DNA of 64,000 bases from Photobacterium phosphoreum (GTDB lineage Bacteria > Pseudomonadota > Gammaproteobacteria > Enterobacterales > Vibrionaceae), in assembly GCF_002954725.1 (NCBI RefSeq), contig NZ_MSCQ01000001.1:2504074-2568073 (forward strand), given 5' to 3'. Positions 1 to 9,422 of this stretch are shown one piece after another (positions within the stretch are counted from its first letter, which is position 1; every line of letters begins with the position of its first letter). The translations under genes were made by a program, and so were the position numbers. The notes beneath the pieces were generated by a model. The model was not told the origin of the DNA. It ran no database searches and worked only from the letters and a program-made list of their open reading frames with translations.

Positions 1-762
1 AGTTGTAATAGTGTCTACGATACCGATGATAGCAACTTCGTCACCAACACGTACGATACCTTGCTCAATACGACCAGTTACAACAGTACCACGGCCTTGA
101 ATTGAGAAAACATCTTCGATTGGAAGGATGAATGGTAGATCGATAGCACGCTCTGGCTCTGGGATGTAAGTATCTAGAGCTTCAGCTAGTTCAACAATCT
201 TAGCTTCCCACTCAGCTTCGCCGTTTAGCGCGCCTAGTGCAGAACCCATGATTACTGGGCAATCATCACCTGGGAAATCGTACTCAGAAAGAAGTTCACG
301 AACTTCCATCTCTACTAGTTCAAGTAGTTCTTCATCATCAACCATGTCACACTTGTTCATGAATACGATGATGTAAGGAATACCAACTTGACGACCAAGT
401 AGGATGTGCTCACGTGTTTGAGGCATAGGACCGTCAGTTGCAGCAACAACTAGGATACCACCATCCATTTGAGCAGCACCAGTGATCATGTTTTTAACAT
501 AATCGGCGTGTCCAGGACAGTCTACGTGTGCGTAGTGACGAGAAGGAGTATCGTATTCTACGTGAGAAGTAGAGATAGTGATACCGCGCTCGCGCTCTTC
601 AGGAGCGTTATCGATAGATGCGAAGTCTTTAGCAACACCACCGTACACTTTTGCAAGTGTAGTACAGATAGCAGCTGTTAGAGTTGTTTTACCGTGGTCA
701 ACGTGACCGATTGTACCAACGTTAACATGCGGTTTTAGACGTTCAAATTTTTCTTTAGACAC
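1..762 (-). CDS. tuf: Elongation factor Tu, N-terminal part (runs off window)
   Basis: EF-Tu carries aminoacyl-tRNA to the ribosomal A site as a GTP complex. Reading the minus strand from GTG at 762 gives [20 protein letters not shown], followed by the G1 motif GHVDHGKT, the G3 motif DCPGHADY and the G4 motif NKCD. The frame is open for 254 codons to the window edge, so about 140 C-terminal residues are missing. The GTG start is chosen because an AGGAAGGA ribosome site lies just upstream (772-780) and the protein begins as the family does. It follows fusA by 100 bp as the last gene of the str operon. Many gamma-proteobacteria carry a second tuf copy; that cannot be judged here. Confidence 0.97.
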   Translation of the reverse strand, partial: MSKEKFERLKPHVNVGTIGHVDHGKTTLTAAICTTLAKVYGGVAKDFASIDNAPEERERGITISTSHVEYDTPSRHYAHVDCPGHADYVKNMITGAAQMDGGILVVAATDGPMPQTREHILLGRQVGIPYIIVFMNKCDMVDDEELLELVEMEVRELLSEYDFPGDDCPVIMGSALGALNGEAEWEAKIVELAEALDTYIPEPERAIDLPFILPIEDVFSIQGRGTVVTGRIEQGIVRVGDEVAIIGIVDTITT

Positions 763-862
763 AATTGTGTTCCTTCCTAGTTAAGATACGCCCCCTACTA
801 GGTCGGGGACGGCTCTGAAGTTTGTATTTTATGCGCCAATAGCCATTGACGCAATAATGAAA

Positions 863-2968
863 TTAAATACGTTCAGCAATAATTTTATCAGTAACGTTCT
901 TTGGCATTTCAGCGTACTCGCTAAACTCCATAGAATAAGACGCGCGGCCTTGTGTTGCTGATCGTAAATCAGTTGCGTATCCGAACATTGCTGATAGTGG
1001 AACTTGCGCACGAATAATTTTAATACCCGCATTGCCTTCTTCCATACCTTCGATCATGCCGCGACGACGGTTAAGGTCACCAACGACATCACCCATCCAA
1101 TCTTCTGGCGTGGTAATTTCAACTTTCATCATCGGTTCAAGCAAAATTGGAGTTGCATCAAGTGCACCTTGTCGTAATGCCATTGAACCTGCGATTTTAA
1201 ATGCAATTTCGCTTGAATCAGTGTCGTGGTAAGAACCATCAACTAACGTCGCTTTAACGTCAATCATAGGATAGCCTGCTAGCACGCCACTCTTCATTTG
1301 CTCTTCAATACCCGTTGCAACGGCACTAATGTATTCTTTAGGTACGCTGCCACCGACAATCTCATCAACAAAAACGAAACCTTCGCCCGGCTCAGAAGGT
1401 TCAAGATTCAACCATACATGGCCATATTGACCACGGCCGCCAGTTTCACCAGCTTGACGAATAAATTTACCTTCAACTTTCGTTTTACCACGAATGGTTT
1501 CACGATAAGCAACCTGAGGTTTACCCACGTTACAGTTGACGTTAAATTCGCGCTTCATACGATCGACGATGATATCTAGGTGAAGCTCACCCATGCCAGA
1601 AATTAAAATCTGACCTGATTCAACATCGGTTTCAACGCGGAAAGATGGATCTTCTGCTGCTAGTTTATCTAGCGCGATTGTCATCTTATCTTGATCTGCT
1701 ACAGAGCGTGGTTCAACCACAATCTGAATAACCGGTTCAGGGAAATCCATACGTTCTAGAATCACTTTATGATTCTGATCACACAGAGTGTCACCTGTTG
1801 TTGCGAATTTAAGACCAATCGCTGCTGCAATATCGCCAGCACGAATTTCTTTGATCTCTTCACGTTTATTGGCATGCATCTGAACGATACGGCCTAAACG
1901 TTCGCGTTTTTCTTTAATCGTGTTGTAAACAGTATCACCTGAATTAACAACACCTGAGTATACGCGCATGAAAGTCAATGTACCTACGAACGGGTCGGTT
2001 GCGATTTTGAACGCTAGTGCTGAGAATGGTTCGTCATCGCTTGAATGACGCTCAACAGGGTTACCTTGCTCGTCTTCACCAGTAATTGCTTTTACTTCAG
2101 TTGGTGAAGGTAGATAATCAACAACGGCATCTAATACGGCTTGAACACCTTTGTTCTTAAATGCAGAACCACAAGTTGCCAGTACGATTTCGTTGTTTAG
2201 GGTACGTTGACGAAGACCTGCCTTAATTTCAACATCAGACAGTTCACCTTCTTCAAGGTATTTATCCATTAGTTCATCATTAGCTTCAGCTGCTGATTCA
2301 ACTAAGTTCATACGCCACTCATCTGCTAACTCTTGCATGTCAGCAGGAATATCTTCATAGGTAAAACTGGTACCTTGATCAGTATCAGACCAATTGATGG
2401 CCTTCATTTTGATCAGGTCAATTACACCTTTAAATTCATCTTCAGTACCAATATTTAACTGCAGTGGTACTGGTGTTGCTCCAAGACGGTGTTTGATCTG
2501 CTCGATAACGCGGAAGAAATCTGCGCCCGTGCGATCCATCTTGTTAATAAATACGATACGAGGAACTTCATATCGGTCGGCTTGACGCCATACAGTCTCA
2601 GACTGAGGCTCTACACCTGAAGCACCACAGAAAACAACAACAGCACCATCTAGTACGCGCAATGAACGTTCAACTTCAATGGTGAAGTCTACGTGTCCAG
2701 GAGTATCAATGATGTTGATTCGGTGCTCGTCGAACTGCTTATCCATACCGCGCCAAAAGGTAGTCGTTGCAGCAGAGGTGATCGTGATACCACGTTCCTG
2801 CTCCTGCTCCATCCAATCCATAGTAGCAGCGCCGTCGTGTACTTCACCAATCTTATGAGATAGGCCTGTATAAAACAGGATGCGCTCGGTAGTCGTTGTT
2901 TTACCGGCGTCAACGTGAGCACAGATACCAATATTACGGTAGCGCTCGATGGGCGTTTTGCGAGCCAC
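863..2968 (-). CDS. fusA: Elongation factor G
   Basis: EF-G is the GTPase that drives ribosomal translocation and, with ribosome recycling factor, splits ribosomes. The 701-residue protein is close to the usual 700-704. Visible motifs are G1 [15 protein letters not shown] near residue 17, G3 DTPGHVDF near 88 and G4 NKMD near 142, followed by the EF-G domains II to V. The start is GTG at 2968, with AGAGGA upstream giving good spacing. It lies between rpsG and tuf in the classic str order and is probably co-transcribed from the rpsL promoter. Vibrionaceae often hold a second fusA-like gene elsewhere, but this copy sits in the ancestral locus. Confidence 0.98.
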   Translation of the reverse strand: MARKTPIERYRNIGICAHVDAGKTTTTERILFYTGLSHKIGEVHDGAATMDWMEQEQERGITITSAATTTFWRGMDKQFDEHRINIIDTPGHVDFTIEVERSLRVLDGAVVVFCGASGVEPQSETVWRQADRYEVPRIVFINKMDRTGADFFRVIEQIKHRLGATPVPLQLNIGTEDEFKGVIDLIKMKAINWSDTDQGTSFTYEDIPADMQELADEWRMNLVESAAEANDELMDKYLEEGELSDVEIKAGLRQRTLNNEIVLATCGSAFKNKGVQAVLDAVVDYLPSPTEVKAITGEDEQGNPVERHSSDDEPFSALAFKIATDPFVGTLTFMRVYSGVVNSGDTVYNTIKEKRERLGRIVQMHANKREEIKEIRAGDIAAAIGLKFATTGDTLCDQNHKVILERMDFPEPVIQIVVEPRSVADQDKMTIALDKLAAEDPSFRVETDVESGQILISGMGELHLDIIVDRMKREFNVNCNVGKPQVAYRETIRGKTKVEGKFIRQAGETGGRGQYGHVWLNLEPSEPGEGFVFVDEIVGGSVPKEYISAVATGIEEQMKSGVLAGYPMIDVKATLVDGSYHDTDSSEIAFKIAGSMALRQGALDATPILLEPMMKVEITTPEDWMGDVVGDLNRRRGMIEGMEEGNAGIKIIRAQVPLSAMFGYATDLRSATQGRASYSMEFSEYAEMPKNVTDKIIAERI

Positions 2969-3057
2969 GGTTGTATCCTCTTACTAAGGTGAACCTTAGA
3001 AAATGGTTTAGGCACAGCAGGAAAACCTGCTGTGCCCAAGCGGTATTACCAGCTATA

Positions 3058-3531
<474 letters not shown>

Positions 3532-3623
3532 TTATCTCCGTTGTCTTCTTCAGGTTATCCAAAACTTTTCAGTTTCTTCAAAATTAAATAATTTTAGTGT
3601 TTGGCCTTACTTAACGGAATCCA

Positions 3624-4097
<474 letters not shown>

Positions 4098-4174
4098 CTA
4101 ACCAACGATCAATTAAGTGATCATTTCTTAAACAATCACTTTTTTGTTCATATATCGTTACTAATAATGGCTTA

Positions 4175-4468
4175 TTATGCCCATTTCATGTGCTGGGCAT
4201 GTTGTTCAGTCAACAAAACAAAGCCTTTATAATCAATAACATCTAGACATTTGTCACATTTACCTTGCAAACCGCGCGCAATAATGTCGGCTTCCAGTAA
4301 ATAAATTTTTACGCCAATATTTTTTATTAAATCAAAGTAAATATTTTTGCTTACGGCGACAATTACAGCATCTTCGAGCAATAAGATCTCATCACCAGGG
4401 CAAATAAACTGTAAACATTGTGCCAAAGAGTGGCTTTGAAATGGTGAGCGGGTCACAGTATGTAACAT
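4175..4468 (-). CDS. tusB: Sulfurtransferase complex subunit TusB
   Basis: TusB is the small subunit of the TusBCD complex, which relays sulfur from TusA to TusE for 2-thiouridine formation at the tRNA wobble base (with MnmA). The protein begins MLHTVTRSPFQSHSL and is 97 residues, against about 95 in E. coli. ATG at 4468 is preferred over the upstream GTG at 4474 because GAGG at the tusC stop gives proper spacing to it. The tusC stop lies only 7 bp before, so translation is probably coupled. Order yheO-tusD-tusC-tusB-rpsL is the same as in E. coli. Confidence 0.92.
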   Translation of the reverse strand: MLHTVTRSPFQSHSLAQCLQFICPGDEILLLEDAVIVAVSKNIYFDLIKNIGVKIYLLEADIIARGLQGKCDKCLDVIDYKGFVLLTEQHAQHMKWA

Positions 4469-4475
4469 CGGCACC

Positions 4476-4832
4476 TCAAAAAGTAAGAATTTGACGACAG
4501 CAATGTAACCTTGTCACCAATTCGATATGGGGGCAGATAATTGCATCGATTAATAAGTCTTCGACGCTTAATCCGCGTTCGGATAATGACTGCTGGCAGA
4601 CATAAATATTTTCGATGTCATACAACGGTAGCATTTTAAAGGTCGCTATATAATTACGACTTAAAATAGCATTCGGCTGCTGGTGTTTCAGTAATTGTAA
4701 AACACCATCACCAATAAAAAATACGCTTAATGCTTCGGTATAAGCAGAAGCGGCTAATAATGCATCGAGCCCTTCACGGCCACTAGTTGTGCCATGAGGC
4801 GGTTGACGAAAAACAAACCCTAAGTCACTCAC
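4476..4832 (-). CDS. tusC: Sulfurtransferase complex subunit TusC
   Basis: TusC is the DsrF-like subunit of the TusBCD sulfur relay used for tRNA wobble 2-thiouridine. The 118-residue protein starts [20 protein letters not shown], with the family signature FVFRxPPHGT near the N terminus. The start is GTG at 4832; an ATG at 4836 is out of frame. GAGGG at the tusD stop serves as ribosome site with 6-7 bp spacing. It is tightly packed between tusD (9 bp) and tusB, forming one translational unit. Confidence 0.93.
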   Translation of the reverse strand: MSDLGFVFRQPPHGTTSGREGLDALLAASAYTEALSVFFIGDGVLQLLKHQQPNAILSRNYIATFKMLPLYDIENIYVCQQSLSERGLSVEDLLIDAIICPHIELVTRLHCCRQILTF

Positions 4833-4841
4833 TCATAACCC

Positions 4842-5234
4842 TCAAAATTGAATAACGCGATCAGCACTGAGTAAAACTTCAGTTAGACCACCAAGCCCTG
4901 CTTGCTCAAACCCTGACGCTAAATTATGGCTTGGTAATTGATTTTGTTGTGCTTCTTGTTCACCAATAATGCCACGCCGTAACGCTGCTGCAACGCAAGT
5001 GTGTAATTCAACATTATGAGTTTGGGCTAATTGCTGCCATGCGCCAACTAAATCAAATTCATCAGATGCTGGCGCGGTAAGTGCATTACCATTTAACACT
5101 CCGTCTTGATAGAAGAACACGCGCGTTAAAGTATGACCGAGCTCAATAAGTGTACATGAAAATTGATAAGCAGATCGTGCGGCTTGAGTACCATAAGCGG
5201 GGCCATTAATCACAATGGCGTAAGTTAAACTCAC
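4842..5234 (-). CDS. tusD: Sulfurtransferase complex subunit TusD
   Basis: TusD (DsrE family) carries the catalytic cysteine that accepts persulfide sulfur from TusA and passes it to TusE. The likely active cysteine is C80 in [14 protein letters not shown], matching C78 of E. coli TusD. The 130-residue protein starts at GTG 5234, which overlaps the yheO stop as GTGA; a GAGGATGGTGACAA region lies upstream. The overlap indicates coupling to yheO. Confidence 0.94.
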   Translation of the reverse strand: MSLTYAIVINGPAYGTQAARSAYQFSCTLIELGHTLTRVFFYQDGVLNGNALTAPASDEFDLVGAWQQLAQTHNVELHTCVAAALRRGIIGEQEAQQNQLPSHNLASGFEQAGLGGLTEVLLSADRVIQF

Positions 5235-5968
5235 TTGTCACCATCCTCGGTTTTGCGCTGGCGAATATAAAGATACACAGTGTGCTTAGAAATATTTAAT
5301 CGATCAGCAACCCGATTAATCGCATCTTTAATGTCAAAAATACCTTTATCAAACAGCTCCATTACTATTTGGCGGTTTTTGGCATTGTTGGACACATTCT
5401 TATCGGCATTAATTTCTTCAATGGTACGTTCAACGGTTTGATCAACCAATTCATCAACATCACTGGCAAAGTTAACTTTTGATGCCGCTTGTTTAGCCTC
5501 ATCTGTTGGCATAAACGATTGCAGGATTTGCGTAAATGGCACATCAAGATTAACGTTAATACACAACAAACCAATCACTTTATTATCACCATTACGAATG
5601 GCGATAGTGATCGATTTCATTAAATCACCGCCTTTGGCTCGAGTGAAATAAGGGCGTGAAAAGTTATGCTCTGAGTTTTGAATATCACGCAACGAGCGTA
5701 ATGCAAGATCAGTAATAGGCGATCCTACTTTACGACCGGTATTTTGGCCATTGGCTATTTTGATTGCCGAGGTATTTAAATCGGCTAAGGAATGCAGAAC
5801 AATTTCACAAAATGGCCCAATCAATGCGGCTAAGCCATCAACAACAGCTTCATATGCCTGCAGAATATTATTATCGTGTTCAGAAAAAATTCGTCTGTCA
5901 ACGATATCACTATCAACAATTATCTCTGTTCCAAAATTATCTACTGAAATCACGATATCACCTTCCAT
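5231..5968 (-). CDS. yheO: YheO-like PAS/helix-turn-helix transcriptional regulator
   Basis: A 245-residue cytoplasmic regulator of the YheO family. The N-terminal two thirds (about residues 30-155) resemble the YheO PAS-like sensor domain, with the stretch [14 protein letters not shown] and a second piece [13 protein letters not shown]. The C-terminal segment near 205-240 ([20 protein letters not shown]) is a helix-turn-helix. The ligand and targets of this family are unknown. The 3' end overlaps tusD, so it heads the tus unit. ATG at 5968 has only a weak purine-rich ribosome site. A terminator for the preceding gene fkpA lies between. Confidence 0.9.
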   Translation of the reverse strand: MEGDIVISVDNFGTEIIVDSDIVDRRIFSEHDNNILQAYEAVVDGLAALIGPFCEIVLHSLADLNTSAIKIANGQNTGRKVGSPITDLALRSLRDIQNSEHNFSRPYFTRAKGGDLMKSITIAIRNGDNKVIGLLCINVNLDVPFTQILQSFMPTDEAKQAASKVNFASDVDELVDQTVERTIEEINADKNVSNNAKNRQIVMELFDKGIFDIKDAINRVADRLNISKHTVYLYIRQRKTEDGDK

Positions 5969-6073
5969 TTTGCTGCTTATCTACAATGCGATCGCCCTGA
6001 TCTATCACCACAAGCATTCAATATAATTGATAAAATTTAAAATCTTCTCAGTAAGTTTATCAGATAATTGAAC

Positions 6074-6100
6074 AAAAAAGACCCGACATATGCCGGGTCT
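6074..6100 (-). terminator. Rho-independent terminator after fkpA
   Basis: Inverted repeat AGACCCG / CGGGTCT (6079-6085 and 6094-6100) with an 8-base loop. On the minus strand the stem is followed by a run of six T (6079-6074), so it ends transcription from fkpA. Confidence 0.85.
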
Positions 6101-6141
6101 GGATCAACAGTTACACTTTTTTATCATCAACAAATGACAAT

Positions 6142-7005
6142 TTATTGCGCTTTAGTCGCTGTTGTTGTTGTTTTTGCTGCTTCAACTACTGGTTGTTGAG
6201 CTTGCTTGTCGCCTTTAATGCTCAATAATTCAACTTGGAAAACTAACGTAGAGTTTGCAGGAATACTTGGGTTCGCTTGTGCACCATAAGCAAGTTGTGG
6301 CGGAATAACGAATTCAAATTTAGAACCCACTGGCATTAATTGCACGCCTTCAGTCCAACCAGGGATCACTTGGTTTAGTGGGAAGGTTGCTGGTTGATTA
6401 CGCTGGTATGAGCTATCAAATACAGTGCCGTCTGTTAGCATGCCTTTGTACTGTACTTCAACAGTATCGGTTGCTGCTGGTTTTGCGCCTGTACCTTCTT
6501 TCTCAACTTTGTACATTAAGCCAGATTTAGTGGTGACAACACCGGCTTCTTTCGCAAATTTAGCGCGGTACTCATCGCCAACTTTAATGTTCTTTTCAGC
6601 TTCAGTTTTTGCTTTCTGCTCAACAATCTTAGCAACACGTTGATCCAGTGATTGCAGTGCTTGCTGAGTTTGCTCTTGTGTCATGCGGCTTTTACCAGCA
6701 AACACATCTTCAACACCTGCAAGTACATCTTGGCGATTAAGATTTAGGCCTAACTCTTTTTGTTGATCAAGGTTAGCAGATAAGTATTGTGCCAATGATG
6801 CGCCAATTGCATACGCTGCTTTTTGATCTTCAGTTTTAAATTCAACTTTAGCAGCATCTGTTGTTGCAACAGCCGCAGAAGCCGTTGTTTGTTCAACTTT
6901 TGCAGGTTCAACCGGTTTATTGGTGTCTGCTTTATTATCGTCCTGACAACCCACAACAAGGAAGATTGTTGCTGCTAATACAGACATCTTTAAAATAGGC
7001 TTCAT
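6142..7005 (-). CDS. fkpA: FKBP-type peptidyl-prolyl isomerase FkpA, predicted lipoprotein
   Basis: FkpA is a periplasmic prolyl isomerase and chaperone. The 287-residue protein has an N-terminal dimerisation region (about 55-140, including KTEDQKAAYAIGASLAQYL) and a C-terminal FKBP domain (about 160-260) with VQYKGMLTDGTVFDSS, VIPGWTEG, FVIPPQLAYG and PANSTLVFQVELL. The signal peptide ends in a lipobox LVVGC (Cys20), so the protein should be lipidated, unlike soluble E. coli FkpA. ATG at 7005 is preferred to 7017 because GGAG lies at correct spacing before it. It ends in a low-complexity Ala/Thr tail and is divergent from the propeller lipoprotein gene at 7198. Confidence 0.93.
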   Translation of the reverse strand: MKPILKMSVLAATIFLVVGCQDDNKADTNKPVEPAKVEQTTASAAVATTDAAKVEFKTEDQKAAYAIGASLAQYLSANLDQQKELGLNLNRQDVLAGVEDVFAGKSRMTQEQTQQALQSLDQRVAKIVEQKAKTEAEKNIKVGDEYRAKFAKEAGVVTTKSGLMYKVEKEGTGAKPAATDTVEVQYKGMLTDGTVFDSSYQRNQPATFPLNQVIPGWTEGVQLMPVGSKFEFVIPPQLAYGAQANPSIPANSTLVFQVELLSIKGDKQAQQPVVEAAKTTTTATKAQ

Positions 7006-7197
7006 GTATTTCTCCATCAGTCATTGAGGCCATGCCTCACTTTTAAACTGTGTTTATTAGTATGTGTATGAAAAAAAAATTATATCAATATACTACTACC
7101 ACTCTGATTAAGTAACTGTAAATACTTAGCGCTGCAGTTATTTAATCAGATTCATTGCTTCTATCTAGTTACCCTAAGCAAGCGGAACCAGAGCTTA

Positions 7198-8175
7198 ATG
7201 TACAAGAAATTTTTGTCAGTTAGTCTATTTTTCTCTACCTTTGTTTTAAGCGGTTGCTTTTTCTTTGATACAGAAATTCAACGTTGGCATCTTGCTCCAC
7301 AAGGTAGTACTAATTTAAGTCTTAGCCGCGATGGCCGTTTTGCACTTGTTAGCACAAATACACAAGGTATCGTGCTATGGGATTTACAGCAAAACAAAAC
7401 GTTAGCTGATTTTGGTTCTCAAGATCAATATCACAATAGTGTGATAACGAGTCATATATCTGATAACAGTCGCTATGCAATAACGGCAACATCTCAAAAT
7501 TTCACGGTCTGGGATCTTGGATGGTCACAATCCTACGGCTTATGGTCAATTAATGACGCGATAATCCAAGATGTCGCTATTGCCAATAATGGTACTGAAG
7601 TCCTATTAGCATTAAATAATGGTAAGGCGCTATTTATTGATCTCATCGATGGTCGACGGCTGGAGTTTTTAGCTCACCGTGACAAAGTAAATAGTGTCGC
7701 ATTATCTGCCAATGGTCGTTATGCACTTTCTGGCGGTAATGATCATCACGCTTATTTATGGGATACCCATAGTGGTCAGATTATTTATTCATTTAAGCAT
7801 AGCAGTCGCGTCAACCAAGTTGCACTTCAGCGAGACGGAAAATTCGCCTTTTCCGCCGCCGCGAATAATGACGCTATTATTTGGGATTTAACCACCGGTA
7901 ATAAAATCACCCAATTAGCGATAACATTACGCCACCAAACATTATCCAGTGTGCGCTTTTCAGATGATGGTCAATTTTTAGTGACGGGAACGCCCTCACG
8001 CCGAGTGGAATTATGGCGCACAGATAATGGTAAAAATATAGGTCGCTGGCGAGCGGAAGTACAACCGGGGGCTCGACCTGCCACAGCGGTGGTGTATGAT
8101 GTCGCTATTAGCCCTACAGGTAATGTCGTTGCTGGCTCATCAGCTGGTTACGCTCAAACCTGGTCAACCGACTGA
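7198..8175 (+). CDS. WD40-repeat lipoprotein, predicted seven-bladed beta-propeller
   Basis: A 325-residue exported protein of unknown function. The signal peptide ends in lipobox LSGC (Cys20), predicting a lipid-anchored envelope protein. The rest is about seven WD40-like repeats of 40-45 residues, each with a DGRFAL-type strand then a WD/LW strand: ALVSTNTQGIVLWDL, AITATSQNFTVWDL, LLALNNGKALFIDL, ALSGGNDHHAYLWDT, AFSAAANNDAIIWDL, LVTGTPSRRVELWRT and VVAGSSAGYAQTWST. Such folds are protein-binding platforms. The stop is 9 bp before slyX, so the two are probably co-transcribed. The ribosome site before ATG 7198 is weak. Confidence 0.85.
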   Translation: MYKKFLSVSLFFSTFVLSGCFFFDTEIQRWHLAPQGSTNLSLSRDGRFALVSTNTQGIVLWDLQQNKTLADFGSQDQYHNSVITSHISDNSRYAITATSQNFTVWDLGWSQSYGLWSINDAIIQDVAIANNGTEVLLALNNGKALFIDLIDGRRLEFLAHRDKVNSVALSANGRYALSGGNDHHAYLWDTHSGQIIYSFKHSSRVNQVALQRDGKFAFSAAANNDAIIWDLTTGNKITQLAITLRHQTLSSVRFSDDGQFLVTGTPSRRVELWRTDNGKNIGRWRAEVQPGARPATAVVYDVAISPTGNVVAGSSAGYAQTWSTD

Positions 8176-8184
8176 AGATATCCC

Positions 8185-8406
8185 ATGAATGAGATACAAC
8201 AACTGCAAAGCCGTCTTGATGAACTTGAGATGAAACTCGCTTTCCAAGAACAAACCATTGATGAATTAAATGATGCGCTCACTAAGCAGCAATTTATGAT
8301 TGATCGAATGGAAGTACAACTTAAGTTTATGGTCGGTAAAGTTAAAGGTATGCAAACCTCTAATATGGCAAGCGAATCAGAAGAAACACCACCGCCACAT
8401 TATTAA
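8185..8406 (+). CDS. slyX: SlyX family protein
   Basis: A small 73-residue protein of the SlyX family, function unknown. Residues 1-50 form heptads ([20 protein letters not shown]) expected to make a coiled coil, followed by a flexible tail ending in the family-typical PPPHY. Its place beside slyD, on the opposite strand, is the standard enterobacterial and vibrio arrangement. It sits 9 bp after the propeller lipoprotein gene. A 7-bp tandem repeat begins a few bases after its stop codon. Confidence 0.92.
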   Translation: MNEIQQLQSRLDELEMKLAFQEQTIDELNDALTKQQFMIDRMEVQLKFMVGKVKGMQTSNMASESEETPPPHY

Positions 8407-8410
8407 ATAG

Positions 8411-8452
8411 AGGTTCGAGGTTCAAGGTTCAAGGTTCAAGGTTCAAGGTTCG
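8411..8452. repeat. Six tandem copies of a 7-bp unit AGGTTC(A/G)
   Basis: Units at 8411, 8418, 8425, 8432, 8439 and 8446. The first and last end in G and the four inner ones in A. The tract lies 5 bp after the slyX stop and about 20 bp before the shared slyX/slyD terminator, in the slyX 3' untranslated region. It is not coding. Confidence 0.95.
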
Positions 8453-8471
8453 ACAAGATAAAAACAAAAAA

Positions 8472-8493
8472 GGAAGCCGAGGCTTCCTTTTTT
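8472..8493. terminator. Bidirectional terminator between slyX and slyD
   Basis: Stem GGAAGCC-GA-GGCTTCC (8472-8487) flanked by T6 on the right and A-rich sequence on the left, so it works for slyX on the plus strand and slyD on the minus strand. Confidence 0.88.
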
Positions 8494-8512
8494 ATGACCG
8501 CAATAAATGCGA

Positions 8513-9112
8513 TTAGTGAGAACAGCCGCAGCCGCCCTTACCTTCACCACCGCAACAACCTTCGTCGTTACCGTGATCATGGTCGCCGCCACAGCAATCA
8601 TCATCACCGTGATCGCCACAACCGCCTTCACCACCACAACAACCGCCACCTTGGTGTAGGTGACCGTGTTCGATTTCTTCTTCAGTTGCAGCACGTACAG
8701 CAACAACTTCAACGTCAAAACCTAGTGTTTGACCTGCAAGCATATGGTTACCATCAACAACAACTTCGTCGCCGTCAACTTCAGTTACTTCTACAGGGAT
8801 TGGACCTTGATCAGTATCTGCTAGGAAACGCATACCAACAGTGATTTCATCAACACCTTGGAATACATTTGCAGGAACACGCTGAACCATTTCGTCCATG
8901 TGCTCACCGTAAGCTTCTTCAGGAGCAACAGTGATTTCAAACTTGTCACCTGCCACGTGGCCTTCAAGCGCTTTTTCCAGACCAGGAATAAGGTTGTTAT
9001 GACCGTGTAGGTAATCAAGAGGAACTTCAACTGTTGATTGATCGACAACGATACCTTCTTCAGTTTTCACTTGGTAAGCTAAGCTTACTACTGTGTCTTT
9101 AGCGACTTTCAT
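8513..9112 (-). CDS. slyD: FKBP-type prolyl isomerase and metallochaperone SlyD
   Basis: SlyD is a cytoplasmic prolyl isomerase/chaperone that also delivers nickel to hydrogenase in E. coli. The 199-residue protein has the FKBP domain split by the insert-in-flap chaperone domain (about 1-150: VPLDYLHGHNNLIPGLEKAL, EEAYGEHMDEMVQRVP). The tail from about 150 is rich in Gly, Cys, His and Asp (GGGCCGGEGGCGDHGDDDCC and similar) and should bind metal. ATG at 9112 has GGAG at ideal spacing; the longer open frame upstream does not match the family. It shares a terminator with slyX. Confidence 0.95.
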   Translation of the reverse strand: MKVAKDTVVSLAYQVKTEEGIVVDQSTVEVPLDYLHGHNNLIPGLEKALEGHVAGDKFEITVAPEEAYGEHMDEMVQRVPANVFQGVDEITVGMRFLADTDQGPIPVEVTEVDGDEVVVDGNHMLAGQTLGFDVEVVAVRAATEEEIEHGHLHQGGGCCGGEGGCGDHGDDDCCGGDHDHGNDEGCCGGEGKGGCGCSH

Positions 9113-9195
9113 GTTAACTCCAAAATTTAAGCTTGGGGTGATAGTTTTTGTTCCCATATCATACAGGATAATACCATTGAGATGCCATTATCACA

Positions 9196-9405
9196 TTAGT
9201 CTGGTTTAAAAATCCCTATCACTTGTTGTTTGGTTGTCGAAGAAAGCTGTTCGCTCTCTGTCACTGATTGCGGTAAACGTGTATCAAGATGCTGGCATTC
9301 GACACATTCGATATGCTCAACATCATTTTGCTGCCACCAGCGTAACGTATCTAGTGCTTGGCAGTTAGGACAGATTGCCCCTGCAATAAATCGTTTTTTG
9401 ACCAT
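9196..9405 (-). CDS. yheV: YheV family putative zinc-ribbon protein
   Basis: A 69-residue protein of unknown function, beginning MVKKRFIAGAICPNCQALDT. Two CxxC pairs (CPNC and CVEC) spaced by about 20 residues predict a small zinc ribbon, and the length fits YheV (about 66). It lies 17 bp downstream of kefB, whose stop codon lies inside the upstream extension of this frame. ATG at 9405 is supported by AAGGAG 9 bp before it. Likely the last gene of kefG-kefB-yheV. Confidence 0.88.
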   Translation of the reverse strand: MVKKRFIAGAICPNCQALDTLRWWQQNDVEHIECVECQHLDTRLPQSVTESEQLSSTTKQQVIGIFKPD

Positions 9406-9422
9406 CCTTAATCGCTCCTTGA

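Noticed and set aside
469-681. Small plus-strand open frame at the window start
   Set aside because: Antisense to tuf, which is a clear EF-Tu frame beginning at GTG 762.
4115-4141. Inverted repeat AAGTGAT / ATCACTT as a terminator of the tus operon
   Set aside because: The T tract follows on the plus strand only, whereas tusBCD is transcribed on the minus strand.
8411-8452. CRISPR array or mobile-element signature in the repeat tracts
   Set aside because: Units of 7-10 bp with no spacers, no cas genes, no transposase and no target-site duplications; these are simple tandem repeats.
8443-8718. Minus-strand open frame overlapping the slyD 3' end
   Set aside because: It is a shadow of the Gly/His/Cys-rich slyD tail and runs through the terminator and repeat.
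8494-8844. Plus-strand His/Arg-rich open frame
   Set aside because: Antisense shadow of the SlyD metal-binding tail; low-complexity composition comes from the repetitive codons of slyD.
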